Below are positions 33,142-40,355 of a stretch of 64,000 bases of DNA, piece after piece; the stretch's first letter is position 1, and each line of letters starts with the position of its first letter. This DNA comes from Acidimicrobiia bacterium (GTDB taxonomy: Bacteria > Actinomycetota > Acidimicrobiia > Spongiisociales > UBA11373). Location of the stretch: contig JACRIT010000028.1 in NCBI GenBank assembly GCA_016215655.1, positions 1 through 64,000 on the forward strand, read 5' to 3'. The notes under the pieces are model-generated. The model was not told the DNA's origin. It ran no database searches and saw only the letters and a list, made by a program, of their open reading frames with translations. The position numbers were made by a program, and so were the translations under genes.

Positions 33142-33435
33142 TCAGCTGTCGAGGTCGGCTTCGGAGATGCAGACGATGCTCACCTCGATGAGATCCTGCG
33201 GCGGCTCTTCGGTGGCCTCGATGGCGAAGCGCATGAACTCCTCTTCGGTGAAGCGCTCCTCGAGCTCGTTGAGGGTGCATGCGCAGAACTCTTCGGTCTG
33301 GGAGCTGGTGCAACCCTCCATGTACCGGCTGCGGGTCGTCGCCGAGAACCCGCCACCCGTCGGGGTGTCGTCGTCGCCGCAGGCACCGAGCGCGGCCACC
33401 ATCAGGACGGCAATCGCCACCCCACGCGTGTTCAT
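33142..33435 (-). CDS. Small Cys-containing lipoprotein
   Basis: 97 residues. Signal MNTRGVAIAVLMVAALGAC with lipobox. The mature part holds Cys in MEGCTSSQTEEFCACTLNELEERFTEEEF and VCISEADL. This pattern resembles short secreted CxC-containing proteins with a helical hairpin, but no family is named. A GGAGGAGGG ribosome site lies 5 nt before the ATG, and TACGAT about 30 nt upstream may be the -10 box. Confidence 0.7.
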   Translation of the reverse strand: MNTRGVAIAVLMVAALGACGDDDTPTGGGFSATTRSRYMEGCTSSQTEEFCACTLNELEERFTEEEFMRFAIEATEEPPQDLIEVSIVCISEADLDS

Positions 33436-33480
33436 GGTCTCCCTCCTCCGGGACGAACGCCGCAATCGTAGGGACCGAGA

Positions 33481-35058
33481 TCAGTCGGAAATGGCATCGA
33501 AGATGGCTCCGGCGAGGATGTCGTAGCCGATGGCGAACGGGTGGATGTCGGGAGGCGAGTCCAGCATGTGCGTGGTGACCGCGGCCGTGCCCCGCATCGG
33601 AGAGAAGCCGTCGGCGACGAGGAACCCCCTCTCGGTGGCGAGGTCGGCGGCGAGGTCGTTGAAGGCATCGAGGGTGGCGTCGCTCTGTGACTCGAAGGTG
33701 ACGGCTGCCCCGAGGCCGAGACTGAAGGGGTTGTAGGCCCGCAGGAACACCAGGGTGGCATCCGGCGCGGCGTCGGCGAGGCGTTCGAGGATCTCCACCA
33801 TGTTGACGGCATAGATGGCGAAGGCGCTGTCGAGACGGTCGGCACAGGCCGGTGCCTCGAGCGACTCGCTGCAGTCGTCAGAACCGAGGTGGCCCAGGAG
33901 GTCGTTGGCGCCGATGTCGATGGTCACGTAGCTCACGTCGTGGGTGGCGAGAAAGGACACCGCAGCGTCGAGCTGGCCCGAGCGGATCAGGGTTCCCGAA
34001 GTCTCCCCCGACACGCCGAAGTTCTGCAGGCCGTAGTCCACGCCGTCTCGGATCTGCAGCTGGCGGTGGAGGCGAGACACGTATCCATCGCGGGCTTGAT
34101 CCACCCCGACGTTGGCGGCGAGCGAGTCACCCAGCGCGACGTAGTAGGTCGAGCCGGGAGCGCTCATCGCGTTGATCACTCCGGGGCCGAGCCGTTCGGG
34201 TGGAGGCTCGATCGAATCGGTGGCGGCGGCCGCCTGCTCCTGCAGATCGGCGAGCAGGGCCTCCGACGTGAGCACCGCCCCGCCCGCCTGGGTGCCGGTC
34301 ACGAGCATGCGGTCGTCGGCCAGCACGATGGCCTGAACATCGGCCCGATTCTCCACAAGGATCTCGTTGAGGTCGGCGATCGACTCGACGAGATCCTCGA
34401 TGGCACCTTCGGCGATACTCGGCACGGTGAGCGCTCCCAGGTCGAGGTCCACGAGCTCGACCTGCACGGTGCCGGCGACCAGACGCGCCGTGATCTCGCC
34501 CGATGCCTCGACTCCACCGCTCTTGAACTCACCGGTGAAGCGCAAGGTTCCCGCCGGATCGCCGTCGACGATGTCGATATCGACCCGGGCGAGCGGAGAG
34601 TCCGCCTGCGAGAGGCCGTTCTGGATCACCGCTTCGATCTCGTCCTCGGTGAGTTCGATGCGGAACGCGCCACTGGTGTCGAAGGCGGCGATCTTGTCCT
34701 CGGCGGACGCCAGCGATACCGGATCCGCGGGGTCGGCGGGGCCGTCGGTGTCCGAGAATGCCCGATACAGGGCAAGCGCCTGCACCGCGAGCCATCCTGT
34801 GGCGGCGATCGTGACGAGGAACATGACGGAGGCGATGCCTCGGCTGGTGGCTCGCGAAGCCCATACCGCCCCGTAGAGCGCGACGCCGAACACCGTGGCG
34901 GCGGCGACGATGGTGGTGACGGTCGACCCGGTACGCACGAGGACGACCGCTGCGGCCAGCAATGCCCCGAGCAGCCCGAAGATGAGCGATGCCGCACGGG
35001 CTCCGGGGTGGGGTTCGACGAGCCGCCGGCTGACAGGTGGTGGAGGGGGTGGGTACAT
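33481..35058 (-). CDS. Membrane-anchored SGNH/GDSL hydrolase
   Basis: 525 residues. Three N-terminal spans (about 23-43, 48-66, 76-94) precede an external linker domain with a lipid-binding look (residues ~130-260). The SGNH hydrolase begins at YYVALGDSLAANVG, with the oxyanion Asn in IDIGANDLLGHLG and the catalytic Asp/His in PPDIHPFAIGY. By family it is an esterase or lipase-like enzyme acting outside the membrane. A 12-bp-stem hairpin sits immediately before the start codon. Confidence 0.85.
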   Translation of the reverse strand: MYPPPPPPVSRRLVEPHPGARAASLIFGLLGALLAAAVVLVRTGSTVTTIVAAATVFGVALYGAVWASRATSRGIASVMFLVTIAATGWLAVQALALYRAFSDTDGPADPADPVSLASAEDKIAAFDTSGAFRIELTEDEIEAVIQNGLSQADSPLARVDIDIVDGDPAGTLRFTGEFKSGGVEASGEITARLVAGTVQVELVDLDLGALTVPSIAEGAIEDLVESIADLNEILVENRADVQAIVLADDRMLVTGTQAGGAVLTSEALLADLQEQAAAATDSIEPPPERLGPGVINAMSAPGSTYYVALGDSLAANVGVDQARDGYVSRLHRQLQIRDGVDYGLQNFGVSGETSGTLIRSGQLDAAVSFLATHDVSYVTIDIGANDLLGHLGSDDCSESLEAPACADRLDSAFAIYAVNMVEILERLADAAPDATLVFLRAYNPFSLGLGAAVTFESQSDATLDAFNDLAADLATERGFLVADGFSPMRGTAAVTTHMLDSPPDIHPFAIGYDILAGAIFDAISD

Positions 35059-35060
35059 GA

Positions 35061-35089
35061 GCAGGGCCGGGCTCGAGGCCCGGCCCTGC
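35061..35089 (-). terminator. GC-rich hairpin between the 35124 gene and the GDSL gene
   Basis: GCAGGGCCGGGC (35061-35072) pairs with GCCCGGCCCTGC (35078-35089). There is no T run, and the ATG of the GDSL gene follows 2 nt later, so it may be an attenuating or start-occluding hairpin rather than a simple terminator. Confidence 0.45.
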
Positions 35090-35123
35090 GACTCTACTTG
35101 AGGTCGTTCGCTTGAAGAGCCTC

Positions 35124-35378
35124 TTACGCCGCGGCTGGCGGTGGCGGGGCTTCACTCGGCCCGCGACCACGGCGTGGGGGAGCGAGGAGCGCCCACACCA
35201 CTCCGATGACCATCCCGGCGAGGACGATGAGGCCGAACTTGATCAGCACACCGGTGAGGGTGTCGAAGCCGAACAGTCCGAACTGGAAGAACGCGAAGTA
35301 CGCTGCGGACAGACCGAGCAGCAACCCGTAGAGGGCGCCGCGGATCGGATGCCGCTGGAGCTTGTTCTCGGTGGTCAT
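35124..35378 (-). CDS. Small two-span membrane protein
   Basis: 84 residues: polar basic start (MTTENKLQRHPIRG), two hydrophobic segments (about 15-35 and 42-64) and a Pro-rich basic tail. Its start lies 2 bp after the stop of the secreted protein gene upstream, so the two form an operon. No family recognised. Confidence 0.7.
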   Translation of the reverse strand: MTTENKLQRHPIRGALYGLLLGLSAAYFAFFQFGLFGFDTLTGVLIKFGLIVLAGMVIGVVWALLAPPRRGRGPSEAPPPPAAA

Positions 35379-35380
35379 GC

Positions 35381-36349
35381 TCAGGCCCTCCACGACTGTG
35401 CCGGTCGCACATTGAACAGCAGTCCGGCGAAGCCGGCCGCGGCCAGGATCGCCGCCACCGCGGTGGCGGCCAGCGGCGGGCCGGATCCGACGAAGGCCAC
35501 CCAGCCCTCGCCGAAGCAGAATTCCGCACCGGCGGCTTCGGCCTCGATCGTCGCCTGGTCGAAGTCGTCCGGAAGGCGACGGCCACCGGGATCACCGGCG
35601 GCATAGAGGTCGATGATCGCTCCCTTGGCCTTCACGTCGGCACGCAACTCGGTGAGATCCACCGGGCCGGCATCGACGTCGCCAAGGATCTCGCCGAGTT
35701 CGACCAGGCCGGCGTTGCGGTTCTTGTCCTGCTGGTTGGGATCGCCGCCGCGATCGGCGGAGACGCCCATGACCGCCATCGTCCACGAGTGATCGTGGTA
35801 GGCGGGAGCCGGATCACCGTAGTCCACCCCGGAGATCTCACCGGTCGTGGAGAACGTCGGCACGTCGGCGGTGAACCCCCAGTAGGCGACGACGCCGCCC
35901 GGATCGACCTTGAAGGGGTTGCCGCCCGTCATGGCCGCCTCACCCGTGTACACGTCGAGAGGTGGGTCGTCGGTGCCGAGGTCGACCATGGCATCGATCG
36001 ACAGACCGTCCTCGTCGTAGGAGATCGCCAATCCGCCACAGGGTCCGACCAGCACCGAGGCCGCCCCGGTGGTGTCGAAACCGGAGATCCGATCGGCGAC
36101 CAGGTCCTGGAACTCGTCGGGGGTGCGTGCCCCGACGTTGTCATCCCAGATCCCGGCGAAGCCCTCGGTGAGTGTTCCGAGGTCCGGGACTCCGTCCCCG
36201 TTCAGATCGACGAAGCCATCCCCGCTCGTGATGAATGATCCGACGTCGATGACGGCCACGCCGTCCCCGGCCCCCTGGGCCAGGGCCGGGAGTGCAGCCA
36301 CCCCGAGGACGATCATCGCGGCGGCGAGGGTTCGGACAATGCGAGCCAT
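35381..36349 (-). CDS. Secreted/surface protein with C-terminal membrane anchor
   Basis: 322 residues. A signal peptide ends at ALPALAQ. Near the N-terminus VDLNGDGVPDLG has the DxNxDG pattern of a calcium-binding loop. A hydrophobic C-terminal segment (LAATAVAAILAAAGFAGLLF) followed by a short basic tail should anchor it. No LPxTG motif. It is followed directly by the two-span membrane protein gene, probably a partner. Function unknown. TAGTGT about 40 nt upstream may be the -10 box. Confidence 0.7.
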   Translation of the reverse strand: MARIVRTLAAAMIVLGVAALPALAQGAGDGVAVIDVGSFITSGDGFVDLNGDGVPDLGTLTEGFAGIWDDNVGARTPDEFQDLVADRISGFDTTGAASVLVGPCGGLAISYDEDGLSIDAMVDLGTDDPPLDVYTGEAAMTGGNPFKVDPGGVVAYWGFTADVPTFSTTGEISGVDYGDPAPAYHDHSWTMAVMGVSADRGGDPNQQDKNRNAGLVELGEILGDVDAGPVDLTELRADVKAKGAIIDLYAAGDPGGRRLPDDFDQATIEAEAAGAEFCFGEGWVAFVGSGPPLAATAVAAILAAAGFAGLLFNVRPAQSWRA

Positions 36350-36392
36350 GTGTCCCCCAATCGACGCTCGACGCCACACTACCCCGGCTCCC

Positions 36393-36566
36393 TCAGTCCT
36401 GGGGGTGCTCGTCGAGTTCCTCGACCACGAGATCCATGCGGTGTCCGCAGTCCTCACAGAGATAGGTGACGACGTCGCCCGGTTCGTAGCCCTCCGCGGA
36501 GGGGGCGTAGCCGACCCGATGTGCCGTCCCGGAGCACTCCGAACACGTGATGGTGTCGGGTTCCAT
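36393..36566 (-). CDS. 57-residue zinc-ribbon protein
   Basis: Two CxxC knuckles, CSEC (residues 8-11) and CEDC (about 37-40), separated by an acidic stretch, then an acidic tail. This is the minimal zinc-ribbon pattern; such small proteins may regulate or bind other proteins, but no partner is evident. The long frame upstream is heptamer repeat. TACCCT lies exactly 6 nt before this ATG. Confidence 0.7.
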   Translation of the reverse strand: MEPDTITCSECSGTAHRVGYAPSAEGYEPGDVVTYLCEDCGHRMDLVVEELDEHPQD

Positions 36567-36572
36567 GGGGAA

Positions 36573-36578
36573 AGGGTA
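36573..36578 (-). promoter_or_regulatory. -10 box TACCCT of the zinc-ribbon gene
   Basis: Minus strand, 6 nt before ATG 36566. It runs directly into the neighbouring heptamer array. Confidence 0.6.
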
Positions 36579-36683
36579 CCGGGTGCCGAGTGCCACGTAC
36601 CCGAGACCAGTCACCAGGTGCCCGTTACCCGCGACCGGCCTGCGTACTGCGCATTGCGCATTGCGCATTGCCAATCGCCAGCC
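36577..36683. repeat. Heptamer array, GCGCATT type
   Basis: GCGTACT, GCGCATT three times, GCCAATC, GCCAGCC in register at 36642-36683, preceded by degenerate CCGTTAC/CGGGTGC-like units. It separates the zinc-ribbon gene from the upstream cytochrome gene. Confidence 0.85.
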
Positions 36684-36684
36684 C

Positions 36685-37065
36685 TTACCCACTGATCGTC
36701 CTCAGGTAGGCGATCACGTCCATGAGATCGGCGTCGCTGAGCGAGGGGTTGCCGCCGCGTGAGGGCATGGCGATGCCTGTGGTGTTCAGGGGGTCGTCGG
36801 CCGCCCTGCCGATGTCGAGGAAGGTCAGCAGTTCGCTGTCGCTGAGGCCGGCGGCGAACGTCGAGGTGGTGAGAGGCTTGCCGAGACCGGCCACACCCAT
36901 GCCGCCGGGACCGTGGCAGGCGACACACGTTCCGTTGTAGATGACCAGGCCCCGCTCCACATCGCCGGAGCCGGGAACGATCGTGGTCGCGGTCCCGGTC
37001 GAGGGGCTGCTGCCGCAGGCGGCGACAACAACAACGATGGCCAGTCCGATGGCGACGCGTCGCAT
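36685..37065 (-). CDS. Monoheme cytochrome c lipoprotein (copy 1)
   Basis: 126 residues. Lipobox VVAAC, heme motif CVACH, and a likely distal Met in GIAMPSRGG. The segment DDPLNTTG is shared with the second copy at 38949-39335, so they are paralogues. It should be a membrane-tethered electron carrier between the quinol-cytochrome c reductase and an oxidase. It lies directly downstream of the Rrf2 regulator gene on the same strand, which may control it. Confidence 0.9.
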   Translation of the reverse strand: MRRVAIGLAIVVVVAACGSSPSTGTATTIVPGSGDVERGLVIYNGTCVACHGPGGMGVAGLGKPLTTSTFAAGLSDSELLTFLDIGRAADDPLNTTGIAMPSRGGNPSLSDADLMDVIAYLRTISG

Positions 37066-37117
37066 GAGGGTCCTCGGCGGGTTGGGTGAGCCTATCGGTG
37101 TGCCCCGGGGCGCGGCC

Positions 37118-37531
37118 TCATCCTCGCGCCCCACGCGTCCGGACGATGGCACGCTCCCGGGTGAGCTCTGTCTGCAGCGTGGCTCGGGCCTTCTTCCAGG
37201 CGCGGTGTACCGAGCACGAGTGCTCCTCATGGCACCACTCCCCGGTGAGGACGCAGCGGCCGTCGTCGACGGTTCGCTCCATGATCGCCACCAGGTCCCA
37301 TAGGCTGGCACCGCGGGCGACCGGGGTGAGCCGGTATCCCCCGGTCGGGCCAGGCTCGGACTCCACCCAGCCGGAAGCCACCAGCGGCCGCATCACCTGC
37401 GGCAGGTAGTGCCGTGTGGTTCCGGCGACCTCGGCGAGTTCCGCGCCCTTGTGTGACGTGCTCCCCGCCGCCGCCAGGAAGGTGAGGATGCGCCGGGCGA
37501 ACTCGGTGCGGTTGGACAGGTCAAAACGCAT
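37118..37531 (-). CDS. Rrf2-family transcriptional regulator with three-Cys cluster motif
   Basis: 137 residues. The winged helix is typical (NRTEFARRILTFLA, LAEVAGTTRHYLPQVMRPLVASGWVES, GPTGGYRLT). Cys93, Cys100 and Cys106 stand where IscR/NsrR/RsrR hold their Fe-S cluster, so it probably senses NO, redox or Fe-S status. An inverted repeat with a TTGACA element lies just upstream and may be its own operator. Downstream on the same strand is a cytochrome c gene. Confidence 0.88.
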   Translation of the reverse strand: MRFDLSNRTEFARRILTFLAAAGSTSHKGAELAEVAGTTRHYLPQVMRPLVASGWVESEPGPTGGYRLTPVARGASLWDLVAIMERTVDDGRCVLTGEWCHEEHSCSVHRAWKKARATLQTELTRERAIVRTRGARG

Positions 37532-37553
37532 CGTCGCCTCGGTCGCGGTTGCT

Positions 37554-37592
37554 CTCTGGAATCTTCCACACCGCCTGTCAACGATTCCAGAG
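37554..37592. promoter_or_regulatory. Candidate Rrf2 operator
   Basis: CTCTGGAATC (37554-37563) and GATTCCAGAG (37583-37592) are perfect 10-bp inverted arms. TGGAA-TC-TTCCA (37557-37568) is a nested palindrome. Minus-strand TTGACA (37574-37579) lies between the arms, so binding would cover the -35 region of the regulator gene. Confidence 0.5.
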
Positions 37593-37615
37593 TCGAAGGT
37601 CCCGCAGGCGAGGTA

Positions 37616-37678
37616 CCAGATGCCAGATGTCAGGCCAGCCGGCGCACCCGGCGTCTGGTATCCGGTGTCTGGCATCCC
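37616..37678. repeat. Heptamer array, CCAGATG / TCTGGTA type
   Basis: CCAGATG, CCAGATG, TCAGGCC (37616-37636) and, still in register, GCGTCTG, GTATCCG, GTGTCTG, GCATCCC (37651-37678). The halves are inverted relative to each other and the array precedes a -10 box. Confidence 0.85.
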
Positions 37679-37689
37679 CAGACCGCCAT

Positions 37690-37695
37690 TACGCT
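37690..37695 (+). promoter_or_regulatory. -10 box TACGCT of the DUF7282-like lipoprotein gene
   Basis: 8 nt before ATG 37704 (5 nt before the adjacent in-frame GTG). Confidence 0.45.
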
Positions 37696-37703
37696 CCTCT
37701 GTG

Positions 37704-38861
37704 ATGCTCCGTCGCACTGCCCTCCTCTCGGTCTTGCTCCTGCTCGTTGCCGCGTGCTCATACGAGTCCTCGGGCACCACGACCACCACCCTTCCGCTCA
37801 TCGAGGAGGAGCCGGTGGCCACGGGACCCGCAGACATCGTCGCCGCCGACCAGCGCTCCGAGGGATCATCCGTGCTCGTCGATTCCCTGTCGATGCCTTC
37901 GGCAGGCTGGGTGATCGCCCGGCTCGACAGCGGTGGTTCCCCCGGTGAGGTCATCGGGATCAGCGAACTGGTCTCCAAAGGGGTGATCTCCGGCGTGCCC
38001 GTCCCCTTCCTCGTTCCGATCGCCGAGACCACCACGGTCCACCTCACCGTGCACATCGACATGGATGGCGACGGGGAGTTCCGCTACGAGGCCCCGGATG
38101 CGTTCATCGACGAGATCGCCACCGAGGCCAACGGTGATCCCGCTACCACGACGGTGGTGATCACCCTGCTTCCGCCGCTCAGCCCCGGTTCGGCCCTCCT
38201 CGACGCCCAACTCAGCGACGGCACCAGCCTGGTGGTGGCCGGGGGTCTGCTCCCTGCAGCCGGGTTCCTCGCCGTCCACCAGGGCGAGGGAGGCGAACCC
38301 GGAACGGTGCTCGCCGTGAGCGACCCGCTTCCCGCCGGCGAGGTCGGCCCATTCACGCTGTCGTTCGAGACGCCGCTCTCCGTCACCGGTCTCCTGTTCG
38401 TCGTGGCATGGGTCGATCGCGACGAGAACGGTGAGTTCAACCCAGGCGAAGGGGGCGACGAGATGGCAGTGAACGAGGAGGGCTCGCTGGCTGCCGCCTC
38501 GGCCATCGTCACCGTCATCCGTCGCGAGCCCGCGACGGTGGTGGTCGCCGACCAGGTGGTCGAGAATCGCACGTTCATCGTCACCAGGGTCGAGGCTCCG
38601 GCGCCGGCATTCCTCGAGGTCCTCGCCGACGCCGCGGGGACTCCGGGTGGACGACTGGCCGTGGTGACCGTGGACCAGGGCACCGCCACGGAACTGGCGG
38701 TTCCGCTTCCCGCCGGGGTGCGAACCGGCGCACGGGTCTGGCTTCGCCTATGGGTGGACAGCGACCAGTCGGGCGACCTCTCCGCTGCCGACCAGCGAGC
38801 GCTGTCCGACCTCGGAGGCGACCCGGTTCAGGCGTCGTTCATCGCCACGATCGCTCCCTGA
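37704..38861 (+). CDS. Lipoprotein with three DUF7282-like repeats
   Basis: 385 residues. The signal ends in lipobox LVAACS, followed by a Thr/Glu-rich linker. Three ~105-residue repeats follow; each starts with a VVVADQ-like strand, has a conserved GxPGxVIG / GTPGGRLAV turn, and ends with a charged DxDxDGEFR or DSDQSGDLS motif that looks calcium-binding. The pattern fits the DUF7282 domain of surface proteins; the function is unknown. An in-frame GTG directly precedes the ATG. Confidence 0.75.
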   Translation: MLRRTALLSVLLLLVAACSYESSGTTTTTLPLIEEEPVATGPADIVAADQRSEGSSVLVDSLSMPSAGWVIARLDSGGSPGEVIGISELVSKGVISGVPVPFLVPIAETTTVHLTVHIDMDGDGEFRYEAPDAFIDEIATEANGDPATTTVVITLLPPLSPGSALLDAQLSDGTSLVVAGGLLPAAGFLAVHQGEGGEPGTVLAVSDPLPAGEVGPFTLSFETPLSVTGLLFVVAWVDRDENGEFNPGEGGDEMAVNEEGSLAAASAIVTVIRREPATVVVADQVVENRTFIVTRVEAPAPAFLEVLADAAGTPGGRLAVVTVDQGTATELAVPLPAGVRTGARVWLRLWVDSDQSGDLSAADQRALSDLGGDPVQASFIATIAP

Positions 38862-38948
38862 GACCGCGGGTTCCGCGAGCGCCCCCAGATCGACGCACCC
38901 GGATGGGCCCATCGGCGCGCCGGCGAAATCCCGCGCCCGGCCCAGTCG

Positions 38949-39335
38949 CTACAGGTTGAGCGTCCTCATGAAGGCGACGAGGTCGCGCAGATCATCTTCG
39001 GTGAGGGCGTTGTTGCCGCCCTTGGGGAGCATGTCGACGCCTGTGGTGTTCAGCGGGTCGTCGGTCGGCCGGCCGACGAGGAGGAAGGCGATCAGCTCCT
39101 CATCGGTGCTCTCATTGATGAACGTCGTGCCGATCCATGACTTGCCAAGGCCTTCGATGCCCACACCGCCCTCGCCGTGGCACACGATGCATCCGCCGCG
39201 ATAGAGCTCGAAGCCCCTCACCGGGTCACCGGTGCGGTCCGCGATCGTGGTGGTCGTGGGATCCCGATCCCCTCCGCTGCATGCCGCCATCGCCAGCATC
39301 AGCGCGGCTACGACCGCGATGATCGTCTTCCGCAT
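38949..39335 (-). CDS. Monoheme cytochrome c lipoprotein (copy 2)
   Basis: 128 residues. Lipobox MAAC, heme motif CIVCH, likely distal Met in VDMLPKGGN. It shares DDPLNTTG, GxxGLGK and the spacing of copy 1, so it arose by duplication. Periplasm-facing electron carrier by family. GAGAGGAAT lies upstream as ribosome site. No maturation genes adjoin. Confidence 0.9.
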   Translation of the reverse strand: MRKTIIAVVAALMLAMAACSGGDRDPTTTTIADRTGDPVRGFELYRGGCIVCHGEGGVGIEGLGKSWIGTTFINESTDEELIAFLLVGRPTDDPLNTTGVDMLPKGGNNALTEDDLRDLVAFMRTLNL

Positions 39336-39428
39336 GGGGATTCCTCTCGACCGCGGCGCGGTGACCGTTCGTCCGCATTGTGCCAGGGCCTCACCTGCTT
39401 CCCGGGGTGCCACCTGGCCCCTGCAGAC

Positions 39429-39443
39429 GGGGCCGTTGGCCCC
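39429..39443 (-). terminator. Weak hairpin after the HMG-CoA-lyase-like gene
   Basis: GGGGCC (39429-39434) pairs with GGCCCC (39438-39443), loop GTT, 13 bp after the stop. No T run follows, so the terminator role is uncertain. Confidence 0.3.
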
Positions 39444-39455
39444 TTCGGGGAACGC

Positions 39456-40355
39456 TCACGGGGAATCGAAACCACCCGGGGTCTGCAGACGGCCCAGCAT
39501 CGCCGGTGCCTGCTCGTGTCCGAGCCTGCCGGCGAGCCAGACTCCGGTCTCGGCAGCGAGGCGAGGGTCGATGGCAACGGCGATGCCCATCTCCCGCAGC
39601 AGGGCGGCGAGGTCCTCGGTGGCCACGTTGCCCCCGGCGCCCGGGGAGAACGGGCTGCCGCCAAAGCCACCAACCGAGCTGTCGAGGGCGTGAGCACCGG
39701 CGCGTGCCGCCGCCACCGCATTGACGTATCCGGCGTTGCGGGTGTTGTGGAAGTGGCACCGGACCGTGGCCGGGGCCGCGGCGGCGAGGACCGCGGGCAC
39801 CAGGCGCTCGACCATCACCGGGTTCCCCGAGCCGATCGTGTCGCCGAGGGCGATCTCGTCGGCGCCGGCTGCAGCGAATTCGGCGGCGAGCGAGGTGACC
39901 TCCTCGGCTGGGACCGGTCCGTCGAAAGGGTCGCCGAAGGCCACCGAGATGGTCACCGACACCCGCCTTCCAGCATCCTTGGCTCGCGTGACGAGGGTGG
40001 CAGCCTCGGCATTGCGCATGGCCGCCGACGCACCGGAGTTCTTCCGGGCGTAGCCATCGGCGGCGTAGGCGACACAGTTGATCTCATCGAGGTCGCAGGC
40101 GAGCGCCCGGGAGAGTCCGCGTTCGTTGAGAACGAGTCCGATGGCAGAGAACGACCGATCGGCGAGGGCCGCGCAGATCTCCTCCGCTCCGGCCATCTGA
40201 GGAACGTGGCCGGGATGGGCGAAGGACACCGTTTCGATGCGCCGCGCCCCGGCGACCTCCATGCGCCGGATCAGCTCGATTCGGGTCGTCGTCGGCAGGA
40301 CGGATGCCTCGGCCTGCAATCCGTCCCGTGGTCCGACCTCGACGATCTCGATCAG
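39456..40355 (-). CDS. HMG-CoA lyase-like DRE-TIM enzyme, apparent CTG start
   Basis: About 299 residues. LIEIVEVGPRDGLQAEASV at the N-terminus and EIALGDTIGSGNP, VRCHFHNTRNAGY and SSVGGFGGSPFSPGAGGNVATEDL define the family. In HMG-CoA lyases the last motif has a catalytic Cys (GGCPxAxGAxGN); here it is Ser (about residue 234), so the reaction may differ. The conserved GPRDGLQ lies upstream of the only TTG start, and no ATG/GTG exists in frame. CTG 40355 overlaps the HPPD stop as CTGA, mirroring the ATGA/GTGA overlaps nearby. It is co-transcribed with hpd. Confidence 0.75.
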   Translation of the reverse strand: MIEIVEVGPRDGLQAEASVLPTTTRIELIRRMEVAGARRIETVSFAHPGHVPQMAGAEEICAALADRSFSAIGLVLNERGLSRALACDLDEINCVAYAADGYARKNSGASAAMRNAEAATLVTRAKDAGRRVSVTISVAFGDPFDGPVPAEEVTSLAAEFAAAGADEIALGDTIGSGNPVMVERLVPAVLAAAAPATVRCHFHNTRNAGYVNAVAAARAGAHALDSSVGGFGGSPFSPGAGGNVATEDLAALLREMGIAVAIDPRLAAETGVWLAGRLGHEQAPAMLGRLQTPGGFDSP

